Shown here: piece by piece, positions 8,903 through 18,336 of the stretch
Layout of the letters: each line of letters begins with the position of its first letter
How positions within the stretch are numbered: position 1 is the first letter of the stretch
From: Chryseobacterium daecheongense
Lineage (GTDB): Bacteria > Bacteroidota > Bacteroidia > Flavobacteriales > Weeksellaceae
DNA length: 64,000 bases
Direction: 5' to 3'
Assembly: GCF_003729955.1 (NCBI RefSeq)
Contig: NZ_RJTX01000002.1
Coordinates: 806,001-870,000, forward strand
Program-made: the position numbers and the translations under genes
The notes under the pieces: model-generated
Told to the model about the DNA's origin: nothing
The model's input: the letters and a program-made list of their open reading frames with translations, nothing else
Database searches by the model: none

Positions 8903-10372
8903 ATGGTAAATTTCAGAAAGTATATTTCAGGCTTTGCGGTAATAGCATCCGGATTTTTCCTTGCTCAGACTACCGTATCTACAGTTCTGTACTCTCCGGC
9001 TTACGATAATCAAAAAAGTAATTTAAACTTGCCTTCTCCCATAACTTCGGTTGTGGAAAAAACGATTTTGTCGCCGAAAGAACTTGTAGACATTAATGTA
9101 AACACAATGATGTCCGACCCCGTGCTGAAAAATGCAAACTGGGGATTCGTAGTGTACGACCCGAAAACGAAGAAAGTAATCTCTTCGTACAACGAAAATA
9201 CTCCTTTAGTTCCTGCCTCCACCACTAAGTTATTGACCACTGAAACAGCTTTAAACCTGTTGGGAGAAAACTACCGTTGGATGACACAGCTGGAATATTC
9301 AGGAAATATTGATGAGAATGGAGTTTTGAATGGGAATCTTTATATCGTAGGAAGCGGTGACCCGTCTTTAGGGACGAACAAGGCCGGAGCTTCTTCATAC
9401 AGGGATATTGTTTCAGACTTCGTAAGCGGAATTTCAAATGTGGGAATCAAAAAGGTAAATGGTGATATTATTATTCAGACAGCGCTTTTCAAAGGTACTA
9501 TTTCAAGGCTTCCGGAAAATGTTGTTTGGCTAGAGAACGGTAATTACTATCTGCCTGTAGGAACTACACGAGAAATAAGCCCGGCTAACGAAAAGCTGAT
9601 CAAAAAAGGAAGCAATTTTTCTGCAGAGAAAAAATATTTCTATATTTCTCCGTATGTGAACCAAATGGTATATGCTGACAAATATGACGGAGAGGGAATT
9701 TTGACAACAAAATTACCGGATGCTCCTGCTTATCTGGCGAACACATTCAGAACAACTTTAGTGAAAAGCGGAGTAGCGGTTACAGGGAAAGTAACTCCTA
9801 AAATGACAGACGCCACTCCTGAAAGCAGAAAAATGATTTCTGCCTATAAATCTCCTACATTAGGGGATATTGTATATTATACCAACCAACATAGTGATAA
9901 TTCCTTAGCCGAAGCTTTATTAAAAACTGTCGGGTTCCAGAAACTGGGAGACCAGACTTCTGAATCTGGAAGAGTTGTAGTAACAGGTCACTTAAAAGAT
10001 ATTTCTTTTGATCTGAACGGGTTAAGCTATGTAGACGGAAGCGGTCTTTCGAGAAGCAATCTGGTAACACCAATCTCTCAGGTAAAATATCTGACCTCAT
10101 TAATGGATGAAAAGTATTATAAGGCTTATCTTACTTCATTGCCAATAGGAGGACAGTCCGGAACATTGAAAAGAATGTTCATAGGAACCGGAAACGGGCA
10201 GATCTTTGCTAAAACAGGAACTTTGAACAGAGTAAAAACCTTGGCAGGATATATGAAGACCAATTCAGGAAAAACATTGGTGTTCTCTTTATTAGTAAAT
10301 AACTATTCCGGATCTGTAGATATGGTGAAGAAAAGAATGGAAAAAATTCTTGAACCGGCTTTAGACCTTTAA
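8903..10372 (+). CDS. dacB: D-alanyl-D-alanine carboxypeptidase/endopeptidase (PBP4 type, S13)
   Basis: 489-residue periplasmic penicillin-binding protein that trims or cuts peptidoglycan peptide cross-links. A signal sequence ends near residue 21 (GFFLAQ). The three active-site motifs of peptidase family S13 are present: SxxK as S106-TTK109, SDN at 331-333, and KTG at 437-439. The region between the first two motifs holds the extra domain typical of PBP4 proteins. It is followed by a strong terminator at 10399 and appears monocistronic. Confidence 0.93.
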   Translation: MVNFRKYISGFAVIASGFFLAQTTVSTVLYSPAYDNQKSNLNLPSPITSVVEKTILSPKELVDINVNTMMSDPVLKNANWGFVVYDPKTKKVISSYNENTPLVPASTTKLLTTETALNLLGENYRWMTQLEYSGNIDENGVLNGNLYIVGSGDPSLGTNKAGASSYRDIVSDFVSGISNVGIKKVNGDIIIQTALFKGTISRLPENVVWLENGNYYLPVGTTREISPANEKLIKKGSNFSAEKKYFYISPYVNQMVYADKYDGEGILTTKLPDAPAYLANTFRTTLVKSGVAVTGKVTPKMTDATPESRKMISAYKSPTLGDIVYYTNQHSDNSLAEALLKTVGFQKLGDQTSESGRVVVTGHLKDISFDLNGLSYVDGSGLSRSNLVTPISQVKYLTSLMDEKYYKAYLTSLPIGGQSGTLKRMFIGTGNGQIFAKTGTLNRVKTLAGYMKTNSGKTLVFSLLVNNYSGSVDMVKKRMEKILEPALDL

Positions 10373-10398
10373 TGAATAAGTAATTAAAATTATATAAG

Positions 10399-10430
10399 AA
10401 CCTTTTAATCAATGATTAGAAGGTTTTTTT
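10399..10430 (+). terminator. rho-independent terminator after dacB
   Basis: Stem AACCTTTTAATC (10399-10410) pairs with GATTAGAAGGTT (10414-10425) over a 3-base loop, with one G-T wobble, then a run of Ts. Confidence 0.85.
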
Positions 10431-10438
10431 TATCTTTG
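10431..10438 (+). promoter_or_regulatory. -7 box of M1 peptidase promoter (TATCTTTG)
   Basis: Exact TAnnTTTG match directly after the dacB terminator and 17 bases before the ATG at 10456, which would give a very short leader. Confidence 0.5.
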
Positions 10439-10455
10439 AGAATAAAAGTTGTATT

Positions 10456-12375
10456 ATGAAGAAATTATATTTTTGGGTTCTGAGCGTTTTTGCGTTTCAC
10501 TCATTCTACGCACAGAATGAAAATATAGATAAAAAAGGATTGATGGCCAAGGAAATGAATTCCTATACCCATAAGATGAATGTCGGTAATGTCAATCCCA
10601 ATACCTTGAACTACGATTTACAATACCAGAGAATGGATGTGACCCTAGATCCGGCGGTAGCTATGATTTCAGGTTCGGTAACATCTCATTTTAAGCCGAA
10701 TCAGAATATCAGCAGTATCTATTTTGATCTCGTGAATTCTTTAACGGTTTCTCAGGTAAAATATCACGGAAACAATCTTAATTTTCAACAACTTGCCACA
10801 AAGGAGGTGAAAATTGATTTTCCATCTGCTTTGCAAGCCAATGTGCTGGATTCTTTAACGATCCATTATTCCGGAACACCACCTACAGCTAATGGTGCTT
10901 TTACAAACGGAACGCAGGGGGGGACTCCGATGCTTGCTACGCTTAGTGAGCCATACGGAGCCCAGGATTGGTTTCCTACCAAGCAAAGCCTTAATGATAA
11001 AATAGAGCGTTTTGATTTTAAAATTACCACTCCTTCTCAGTATAGTGTAGCATCTAATGGAAAACTGATGTCTGAAACCGTTACCGGAGCAAATAAATTA
11101 ACGTTCTGGAGAACTATGTATCCTATGGCAGCTTATCTGGCGGCTCTTTCCATTACCAATTTCGTGAAACTGAATGATACGATGGGAAATCCACCTTTTC
11201 CTTTCGTTAATTATGTATATCCTTCTACAGCATCCGATGCAACGAGCATGGCCAATATAGATTGGACGAAGCAGATCATGAATACGTTTGAAACCTATTT
11301 CGGACCCTATCCTTTCAGAAATGAAAAATACGGACATATGCAGTTTATGCCTGGTGGCGGAATGGAGCATCAGACGATGAGTTCTATGGGAAGCTGGAGC
11401 AAGGGGCTTATTGCGCATGAGCTGGCCCACCAATGGTTTGGAGATAAAGTAACTTGTGGTGCATGGAATGATATCTGGCTGAATGAAGGCTTTGCTACTT
11501 TCGGGGAACATGTAGCGAATGAAAAGCTGATCATGTCCAATACAGATTTCATGAATTATCTGGCAGGCCAGAAAGATTTTGTGACCAGTGCAACAGGAGG
11601 AAGCACGTATGTGTCAGATGCCAATCTGGCCAATGTAAATGCTATTTTTAACAGCAGATTGAGTTATTCAAAAGGAGGCTATATTCTAAGAATGATTAAG
11701 TGGATTTTAGGGGAAACCGTATTTTATCAGGCTCTTAAAGATTATCACGCAAGACCGAATCTGGCCTATAACTACGTAAGAACGGCCGATCTTAATGCTT
11801 CTTTACTTCAGTCTACAGGAAAGGATTTTACGGAATTTTTCAATGATTGGGTTTATGGACAGGGTTATCCTACGTATGACATCAGATGGAAGCAATCGGC
11901 GAATCAGATCACTTTTAAAGTTTCCCAGACTCAAAGTAATGCTTCTGTGAGCTTCTTTGAAATGCCTTTGCCGATTAAAGTCAATGGAACCGGAGGAGAA
12001 GTTGCTTATTTTGCGTTGGATAATACTTCAAATAACCAGTATTTTACAAAAACGGTTGCATTTCCGGTAGCAAGTGTCCAGTTCAACTATGAATATCAGA
12101 TGCTGGAAAGAAATTCAACAGTTACTCAGGATGCCACCTTAAGTACAGTTTCTGTAGATGCAGATAGTTTCGCTTTATACCCGAATCCGGCTAAAAATGA
12201 ACTGTATGTAAAGGGAATTGACCGACCAACAGATTATACCATTCATACCGCAGACGGAAGATTGGTAAGAAAATCAACGTATCAGCCGAATAAACCGATC
12301 AACATTACAGAATTGGTTCCGGGGACCTATATTTTCTCTATCAAAGACAAGACAGTTAAATTTATTAAGCATTAA
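10456..12375 (+). CDS. M1 family metallopeptidase with T9SS type A sorting domain
   Basis: 639-residue secreted zinc aminopeptidase-like enzyme. A signal peptide ends at about residue 19 (HSFYAQ). The N-terminal beta domain spans about 50-235 and the thermolysin-like catalytic domain about 250-480. The exopeptidase motif appears as GGGMEHQTM (300-308), where most family members have GAMEN. Zinc site HELAH is at 321-325 with the third ligand Glu344 in WLNEGFA. The last 70 residues (ALYPNPAKNELYVKG to the end KFIKH) form a Por/T9SS sorting domain, so it should cross the outer membrane by type IX secretion. Confidence 0.93.
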   Translation: MKKLYFWVLSVFAFHSFYAQNENIDKKGLMAKEMNSYTHKMNVGNVNPNTLNYDLQYQRMDVTLDPAVAMISGSVTSHFKPNQNISSIYFDLVNSLTVSQVKYHGNNLNFQQLATKEVKIDFPSALQANVLDSLTIHYSGTPPTANGAFTNGTQGGTPMLATLSEPYGAQDWFPTKQSLNDKIERFDFKITTPSQYSVASNGKLMSETVTGANKLTFWRTMYPMAAYLAALSITNFVKLNDTMGNPPFPFVNYVYPSTASDATSMANIDWTKQIMNTFETYFGPYPFRNEKYGHMQFMPGGGMEHQTMSSMGSWSKGLIAHELAHQWFGDKVTCGAWNDIWLNEGFATFGEHVANEKLIMSNTDFMNYLAGQKDFVTSATGGSTYVSDANLANVNAIFNSRLSYSKGGYILRMIKWILGETVFYQALKDYHARPNLAYNYVRTADLNASLLQSTGKDFTEFFNDWVYGQGYPTYDIRWKQSANQITFKVSQTQSNASVSFFEMPLPIKVNGTGGEVAYFALDNTSNNQYFTKTVAFPVASVQFNYEYQMLERNSTVTQDATLSTVSVDADSFALYPNPAKNELYVKGIDRPTDYTIHTADGRLVRKSTYQPNKPINITELVPGTYIFSIKDKTVKFIKH

Positions 12376-12501
12376 TCCTGATATTAAAAAACCGGAACAG
12401 TATAAAAAACTGGATAAAAATAATACAGAGAACGTTCAGCAGAGGTTATCGCATACAGTAATTCCATTGTTACAATAAATTTAATGATTAATATATAAGA
12501 G

Positions 12502-12527
12502 AAGCTTTCAGATATGGAAGCTTTTTT
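12502..12527. terminator. terminator between convergent M1 peptidase and cupin genes
   Basis: AAGCTTTC (12502-12509) pairs with GGAAGCTT (12516-12523) and is followed by T6 on the + strand. It overlaps the last codons of the minus-strand gene, so it mainly serves the + strand transcript. Confidence 0.6.
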
Positions 12528-13386
12528 GTTTTTTAATAGCGCGATTGGCTTTCCTTTTGGCTTTTCCCATTTTGAAGGCAAACCATTTTTCCCCAAAGAT
12601 GTTCCTCATCGCATTATCAAAATTTCTGATCAGGATCATGTTTTTAAAGCCTCTCCATTTTTCAAGAAAACTTAAAGGCAATGCCCTCACGGAAACGGAA
12701 TAGCCTTCTGTTTCATATTGGATATAATGCCAATACCCGGAAGGAATGTAAAGGGTTTCCCCTGGTTGTATAACGGCTTCATAACCGTTTAAATAAAGCA
12801 GTCCCGGAAACTCCCGGTAATCGGGTTCTTTGATATTGGTGATGCTGTGGAAATTATAAGGGAGCTTATACATCAGGTCAGATTGTTCCCAGGGAAACAG
12901 CCAGATCTTTTTGATGCCCTGGAATTGTGTGATGAATACATGTGACATATCTATATCAATATGATTGCGGGTAATAGAGCCTTCTCCGCCGAAAAACATA
13001 AAAGGAAGCCATTTCAGTATTTTTCCATGGGTAACATCGTTATAGATGATATCATTTTTAAGCTCCGGTTTAATGCTTAATAAGTTGAATAAAAAAAGCC
13101 TGTGTTCGGTAGGAGATGAGCTTATCAGATCCAGGTATTCTGCAAAAGAGCTTTGCCCGATGGGTTTACTGGCTACTCTGTCCAAAGAATCAAGATCACT
13201 TCCGTAAATATTGACAATATGATCTCCGGCCACTTTTTTAAAATACTCATAATTCCATTTTTTGAAAGCGGGGCTTTCAGGATCCACAAAGTCTTCTAAA
13301 ACGACAGGTTTTGCAGGCTTCATATAGGTGGAAAGAAAGTCTTTATGGTCTATTTTTTTGATTTTTTGTACCGGTGATAATCTCAT
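12508..13386 (-). CDS. cupin-like (JmjC/FIH-type) domain protein
   Basis: 292-residue cytoplasmic protein of the Cupin_8/JmjC-like class of Fe(II)/2-oxoglutarate oxygenases. It starts with KPVVLEDFVDPESPAFKKW, as such proteins often do. The putative metal site is His-x-Asp in NHIDIDMSHVF and the distal His in PSGYWHYIQ. The substrate is unknown. The C-terminus is strongly basic (KMGKAKRKANRAIKKQK), which could bind nucleic acid or be a linker. It is monocistronic and diverges from kbl with a 160-base gap. Confidence 0.8.
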   Translation of the reverse strand: MRLSPVQKIKKIDHKDFLSTYMKPAKPVVLEDFVDPESPAFKKWNYEYFKKVAGDHIVNIYGSDLDSLDRVASKPIGQSSFAEYLDLISSSPTEHRLFLFNLLSIKPELKNDIIYNDVTHGKILKWLPFMFFGGEGSITRNHIDIDMSHVFITQFQGIKKIWLFPWEQSDLMYKLPYNFHSITNIKEPDYREFPGLLYLNGYEAVIQPGETLYIPSGYWHYIQYETEGYSVSVRALPLSFLEKWRGFKNMILIRNFDNAMRNIFGEKWFAFKMGKAKRKANRAIKKQKSFHI

Positions 13387-13546
13387 TTCCCTGAATTTTG
13401 GAACAAATATAACAATTAGTCTACTAAATTTATAGACTATTGAGAAAAATATTGTTCATTAATAGAAACATTCAGAATAAAACGGATATAAAGCTGATAC
13501 TTTACCGCCTTTTTACTAAATTAGCGCATCTTAAAATTTACTAAAA

Positions 13547-14743
13547 ATGATCTCGAAAAAGTATCTTGAAAATCTACAGAACGAACTTCAGAATATTGAT
13601 AACGACGGGCTTTACAAAAGAGAAAGAATTATTACTTCTCAACAAAGCGCAGAAATAGAAGCGAACGGTAAAAAGCTTTTGAACTTCTGTGCGAACAATT
13701 ATTTGGGATTATCCAACCATCCTGAAGTGATGAAAGCTTCTCAGGATATGATTGAATCTCATGGGTATGGAATGTCTTCTGTTCGTTTCATCTGTGGAAC
13801 CCAGGATATTCACAAGCAATTGGAACAAAAGATCGCTGAGTTTTTAGGACTTGAAGATACCATCTTATATGCTGCATGTTTCGATGCGAACGGAGGGGTT
13901 TTTGAACCTTTGTTTACTGAAGAGGATGCTATTATTTCCGATGAACTGAACCACGCTTCTATTATTGATGGCGTTCGTCTTTGTAAAGCGGCAAGATACC
14001 GTTATAAAAATAATGATATGGCTGATCTGGAAGCTCAGTTAATTGCAGCTTCTGAGAAAAATCACCGTTTCAAAATCATCGTAACGGATGGAGTGTTCTC
14101 AATGGACGGAATTGTTGCCAACTTAAAAGGAGTTTGTGACTTAGCAGATAAATATGATGCGTTAGTAATGGTAGATGATTCCCATGCAACAGGTTTCATC
14201 GGAAAAACAGGACGTGGAACTCATGAAGCGAATGAAGTGATGGGTAGAGTAGACATTATTACTTCTACATTAGGAAAAGCTTTAGGAGGTGCTTTAGGAG
14301 GATTTACTTCTGGTAAGAAAGAGATCATTGATATGTTAAGACAGCGTTCAAGACCTTATTTGTTCTCTAATTCTTTGGCTCCGGGAATCGTAGGTGCTGC
14401 TTTAAAAGTATTGGATATGATCTCCGACGATACTTCACTTCGTGATAAAGTAATGGAAAATGCTTCCTATTTCAGAACGCAGATGAAAGCTAAAGGATTT
14501 GATATTCCTGATGGTGATGCTGCGATTGTTCCGGTAATGCTTTATGATGCGCCTCTTTCCCAGAAAATGGCTGAAAAGCTTATGGATGAAGGAATCTATG
14601 TGATCGGTTTCTTCTATCCTGTAGTACCGAAAGGAAAAGCGAGAATCAGAGTTCAGTTATCTGCTGCGCATACAAGAGAACATTTGGATAAAGCGATTGC
14701 TGCTTTTGAAAAAGTAGGAAAGGAGCTTGGCGTGATTTCCTAA
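13547..14743 (+). CDS. kbl: glycine C-acetyltransferase (2-amino-3-ketobutyrate CoA ligase)
   Basis: 398-residue PLP enzyme of the alpha-oxoamine synthase family. It cleaves 2-amino-3-ketobutyrate with CoA to glycine and acetyl-CoA in threonine breakdown. Length and motifs match Kbl: [57 protein letters not shown], and the PLP lysine Lys244 in [11 protein letters not shown]. BioF-type relatives share the fold, but [10 protein letters not shown] and the overall length favour Kbl. The partner threonine dehydrogenase is not in the window. Confidence 0.93.
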   Translation: MISKKYLENLQNELQNIDNDGLYKRERIITSQQSAEIEANGKKLLNFCANNYLGLSNHPEVMKASQDMIESHGYGMSSVRFICGTQDIHKQLEQKIAEFLGLEDTILYAACFDANGGVFEPLFTEEDAIISDELNHASIIDGVRLCKAARYRYKNNDMADLEAQLIAASEKNHRFKIIVTDGVFSMDGIVANLKGVCDLADKYDALVMVDDSHATGFIGKTGRGTHEANEVMGRVDIITSTLGKALGGALGGFTSGKKEIIDMLRQRSRPYLFSNSLAPGIVGAALKVLDMISDDTSLRDKVMENASYFRTQMKAKGFDIPDGDAAIVPVMLYDAPLSQKMAEKLMDEGIYVIGFFYPVVPKGKARIRVQLSAAHTREHLDKAIAAFEKVGKELGVIS

Positions 14744-14752
14744 ACTATCAGA

Positions 14753-15181
14753 ATGCTTTTTAAATCCAGCTACAGAATAGAATTTTCCCAATCCAAAGAG
14801 ACTGTTTTAGAAAATATAAAAAGCAGTTTGTTGGAAAACCGTTCCAATTTGCCCAAGAATTTTATTGGAAACGTTTCTGAAAATGGTTTTAAAATTAAAC
14901 TGTTAGGCAGATATTCTCCGGATTTTAAGGGAAGTTTTGACCAAGGAAATAATTTACAGCTAACTGTTGGATTAGGGCTTTTGCAAATAATCAGCCTTTT
15001 GTTTATAGTTCTGGCTGCATTTTATATGTATTATAAAAATGAATATTACACAATGGCTATTATTTTAGGCTTGGGAATTTTCATTATACAGGCAAGTTAC
15101 TATAATATAAAAGTGTCAAAGCGTAAATTCTTTGATTATCTCTTGAGTGTAGATAGTCGATGTAAAATTTCAGATATTTAA
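14753..15181 (+). CDS. hypothetical membrane protein
   Basis: 142 residues. An N-terminal soluble part (about 1-75) is followed by two hydrophobic helices (about 76-95 and 99-117) and a short basic tail. It begins 9 bases after kbl and ends 11 bases before the HemJ-like gene, so all three may be co-transcribed. No family recognised. Confidence 0.65.
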   Translation: MLFKSSYRIEFSQSKETVLENIKSSLLENRSNLPKNFIGNVSENGFKIKLLGRYSPDFKGSFDQGNNLQLTVGLGLLQIISLLFIVLAAFYMYYKNEYYTMAIILGLGIFIIQASYYNIKVSKRKFFDYLLSVDSRCKISDI

Positions 15182-15192
15182 AAGTTTATATA

Positions 15193-15747
15193 ATGCTTTA
15201 CACCATCATCAAAGCTTTACATATTATCTTCATGGTAAGCTATTTTGCGGGAATTTTTTATCTCGTGAGAATTTTTGTTTACTATAAGGATACGGATGAA
15301 TTTGCCGAAGAAAAGAAAGCTATCTTAAGAGAACAGTATACGTTCATGGCCAGAAGACTCTGGAACATTATTACCGTTCCTGCAGGGGTGATCATGACGG
15401 TATGCGGAATTATCATGATCTTTCTGAATACAGGCTTACTGAAAACTCCGTGGTTTCATCTGAAGCTTACTTTCCTGATCGGTTTGGCAATTTACCATTA
15501 CTGGTGCTGGAAAAAAGTCCTTCAATTGAAACAGCTTAACGGGAATACCCTTGAAACAGCCAATATCAAGCTGAGACAAGCCAATGAAATAGCAACTTTT
15601 ATATTATTCCTGGTTGTATTCACCGTGATTTTAAAATATCAGGTGATCGAATACTGGTGGCAATTAATTGCAGGATTTTTCGTTCTGGTAGTTCTGATCA
15701 TGATGACGGTGAAGCTGGTGAATAAGAATAAAAAAAATAAACAATAG
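15193..15747 (+). CDS. hemJ: HemJ/CopD-like membrane protein (probable protoporphyrinogen oxidase)
   Basis: 184-residue four-helix inner-membrane protein. It opens with IKALHIIFMVSYFAGIFYLVRIFVY, the conserved HemJ start with the first haem-ligand His, and continues with WNIITVPAGVIMTVCGIIMI, TPWFHLKLTFLIGLAIYHYWCW and LRQANEIATFILF. HemJ oxidises protoporphyrinogen IX in bacteria without HemG or HemY. The Lys in HLKL, conserved in HemJ, is present. CopD proteins share the fold, but the short length and motif set favour HemJ. Confidence 0.8.
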   Translation: MLYTIIKALHIIFMVSYFAGIFYLVRIFVYYKDTDEFAEEKKAILREQYTFMARRLWNIITVPAGVIMTVCGIIMIFLNTGLLKTPWFHLKLTFLIGLAIYHYWCWKKVLQLKQLNGNTLETANIKLRQANEIATFILFLVVFTVILKYQVIEYWWQLIAGFFVLVVLIMMTVKLVNKNKKNKQ

Positions 15748-15748
15748 T

Positions 15749-15847
15749 AGTTATAAGTTATGAGTTTTGAGTTATAAGTTGGTTTTTAAAACTGGCAACA
15801 AGTAACTCACAACTCATCACTTATCATTTAAAACTCATAACTCAAAA
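15749..15847. repeat. AACTCATAACTCA-type intergenic repeat (family C)
   Basis: Low-complexity inverted repeat filling the gap before gldF. TTTTGAGTTATAAGTT (15765-15780) pairs 15 of 16 with AACTCATAACTCAAAA (15832-15847), and further related words lie between. Shorter runs of the same words appear near 45430-45460 (trpA/trpB junction) and 48675-48712 (trpC/trpD junction). Confidence 0.7.
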
Positions 15848-15849
15848 AC

Positions 15850-16578
15850 ATGTTTGCAATTTTTAAAAAAGAACTTTGGAGTTACTTCGGGAACTGGAGC
15901 GCATGGATCATCATTGCGGCTTTCAGTCTCATTGCGGCTCTTTTTCTGTTTTTTTTCGATAACGATTCCAATATTTTCGAGATCGGGATGGCATCTTTAC
16001 AGAGCTATTTCGTTCTGGTACCATGGTTACTGATGTTCATTATTCCTGCACTTTCTATGAAGACCTTTGCAGAGGAACAGCAGACCGGAACTTTATACTG
16101 GCTTTTTTCACAGCCTTTAAAAGTATCTGACCTTGTATTCGGGAAATTCCTTTCCATTTGGGTAGTCGGGATTTTATGCCTGATTCCGTCATTGGTTTAC
16201 CTTTATACGGTATATGTTTTGGGAGTTCCGGAAGGAAATATCGATTTGGGAATGACGTTCGGAAGTTATATCGGACTCCTCATCCTGATTGCTGCTTTTT
16301 CAGGAGTGGGGATTTTAGCGTCTTCACTTTCGCAGAACCAGATCATGGCGTATTTACTGGGCGTTTTCATGTGTTTCATTATGTATTTCGGGATCGAGCA
16401 ACTGGCGAGTTATAAGCTTTTAGGCGGAGCAGATTTTATATTACAGAACATTGGGTTTTATCAGCATTTCTTAGCCTTTACAAGAGGGTTGATTGATTTC
16501 AAGGATGTAGCCTATTTTGTTCTGATCATTGGTGTTTGTTTAGCGTTGTCCAATCATTTTATTAATAAAAAGAAGTAA
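15850..16578 (+). CDS. gldF: gliding motility ABC transporter permease GldF
   Basis: 242-residue inner-membrane permease with six hydrophobic segments and the ABC-2 signature FAEEQQTGTLYWLFSQPL near residues 73-90. The start MFAIFKKELWSYFGNW is typical. GldF works with GldG and the ATPase GldA, which is not in this window, and is needed for gliding in Flavobacterium johnsoniae. gldG follows after 4 bases, so the two are one operon. Confidence 0.93.
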   Translation: MFAIFKKELWSYFGNWSAWIIIAAFSLIAALFLFFFDNDSNIFEIGMASLQSYFVLVPWLLMFIIPALSMKTFAEEQQTGTLYWLFSQPLKVSDLVFGKFLSIWVVGILCLIPSLVYLYTVYVLGVPEGNIDLGMTFGSYIGLLILIAAFSGVGILASSLSQNQIMAYLLGVFMCFIMYFGIEQLASYKLLGGADFILQNIGFYQHFLAFTRGLIDFKDVAYFVLIIGVCLALSNHFINKKK

Positions 16579-16582
16579 GATC

Positions 16583-18250
16583 ATGAAGAAGATATCATTC
16601 AAGTCACCGGTAGGAATTTTACTGTTCGTTATTTTGCCTTTGGCGGTGATCCTGTATATTTCAGGAATCAGATTGGATTTAACGAAAGAAAAAAGATATA
16701 CCCTTTCAGACAACACCATTAAAGTACTGGAATCGGTTAAAAAACCATTAACGGTTGAGGTTTACCTTGAGGGAGATTTCCCGGCAAGCTTCAAGCAGCT
16801 TCAGAGCGAAACCAAATTCATGCTGGAGGAATTCAGAAAGGTGAATCCGAAAATAGATTTTAAATTCATAGACCCTATCAAAACCAAAATGTCCCAGGAT
16901 ACTTTGATGGCGATGGGAATGCAGCCTTCCGTATTGCCGGATGTAAAGGACGGGAAGGTTTCACAGATCGTACTGTTTCCGTATGCGGTGATCAAGTATA
17001 ACAAAAATGGGATTTCCATTCCTTTGGTGGTACAGCAGGCGGGGATTGATGCCGATCAACAGCTTACCAAATCCATTGAAAATTTAGAGTACAACCTCGT
17101 TTCCAATATCAAGAACGTAGCAACGGATAAAAGAAAGAAAGTAGGAATTCTGGTAAACCAGGATGAATTGAGTCCGGAAGAATTCCAGGGATTCATGCAT
17201 TTGGCATTGGAAAGCTATGATGCAGGTCCTATCATTCCTAAAAATCAAACTGAGCTTACAATCGCCGATGTTCCTTTGTTGAAACAAATGAGCGCCTTGG
17301 TGATTGCAAAGCCAAGAAAAGCGTTTACGGATAATGAAAAGGTGATTCTGGACCAGTACATTATGAACGGCGGGAAAACCCTTTGGATGATCGATGCGGT
17401 GAATGCTGAAATGGATACCCTGATGAGATCCCAAAAAGTAATGCCTTTCCCTGTGGATATCAATATGACGGATTTCTTCTTCAATTATGGAATCAGGATC
17501 AATCCTGCTTTGGTAAAGGATGTGAAGAAATTTGCGCTATTAAGGCTGGTAACGGGAGAGGTGAGTGGAAACCCTCAATATACAAGCCTTCCATGGCCGT
17601 ATTATCCGCTTGGAATTGCTGAAAAAGATCACCCGATCACCAAAAATATCAATCCGGTAAAATTTGAGTTCCCGACTTCTATTGATACATTGGGAAGAAA
17701 GAACATCAAAACCCACGTTCTTTTTGAATCCAGCGAAAGAACATTGCTGAAGCAGGTTCCGAATTATGTGGATTTAAAAGAAATTGCCAGCGTAGACAGC
17801 CTTGGACAAATGGAAAAACCAAGCACCCCGAAAATCTATGCCGTAGCACTGGAAGGCAAATTTACGTCTGCCTATTCTTCAAGGATTGAAAGAAAATCTT
17901 ACCCCGGCTTCAAAGGACAAAGCCCGGAAAATAAAATGATCGTGATTGCAGACGGAGACGTGGGAAGAAACAAAGTGATCAAAGGGGAACCTTTACCATT
18001 AGGCGTAGATATGCTGACCAACGAGCAGTTTGGAAACGAACAGTTTTTAAGAAATGCACTGGATTATCTGTTAGACGACAGCAACCTGATGGAATTAAGA
18101 AACAGAAACATCGAAGAAAGGCTTCTGGACCGACAGAGAATCACCGAAGAAAAAAGCAACTGGCAATGGTTTAATTTGCTGCTTCCTTTAGTGGTGATAG
18201 GGGCTTTAGGAGGATTGTTCTTCTGGTTGAGGAAGAGGAAGTTTGGATAA
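16583..18250 (+). CDS. gldG: gliding motility-associated ABC transporter substrate-binding protein GldG
   Basis: 555-residue protein anchored by an N-terminal transmembrane helix (about 8-27) and a C-terminal one (about 530-548) before a basic end. Between them is a large extracytoplasmic ABC_transp_aux-type region (DLTKEKRYTLSDNTIKVLESVKKPLTVEVYL at its start). This is the standard GldG arrangement. Adjacent gldF confirms the assignment. A strong terminator follows at 18255. Confidence 0.93.
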   Translation: MKKISFKSPVGILLFVILPLAVILYISGIRLDLTKEKRYTLSDNTIKVLESVKKPLTVEVYLEGDFPASFKQLQSETKFMLEEFRKVNPKIDFKFIDPIKTKMSQDTLMAMGMQPSVLPDVKDGKVSQIVLFPYAVIKYNKNGISIPLVVQQAGIDADQQLTKSIENLEYNLVSNIKNVATDKRKKVGILVNQDELSPEEFQGFMHLALESYDAGPIIPKNQTELTIADVPLLKQMSALVIAKPRKAFTDNEKVILDQYIMNGGKTLWMIDAVNAEMDTLMRSQKVMPFPVDINMTDFFFNYGIRINPALVKDVKKFALLRLVTGEVSGNPQYTSLPWPYYPLGIAEKDHPITKNINPVKFEFPTSIDTLGRKNIKTHVLFESSERTLLKQVPNYVDLKEIASVDSLGQMEKPSTPKIYAVALEGKFTSAYSSRIERKSYPGFKGQSPENKMIVIADGDVGRNKVIKGEPLPLGVDMLTNEQFGNEQFLRNALDYLLDDSNLMELRNRNIEERLLDRQRITEEKSNWQWFNLLLPLVVIGALGGLFFWLRKRKFG

Positions 18251-18254
18251 CTAA

Positions 18255-18284
18255 AAAGAGAAACCGGGAGGTTTCTCTTTTTTA
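18255..18284 (+). terminator. rho-independent terminator after gldFG
   Basis: Perfect 11-bp stem AAAGAGAAACC (18255-18265) / GGTTTCTCTTT (18270-18280), loop GGGA, then Ts. It marks the left edge of the accessory island. Confidence 0.9.
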
Positions 18285-18336
18285 TTAAGAGGTTTCTTAA
18301 GTTTTACCTTTGCAAATACCTTGTTGTAAGTAATGT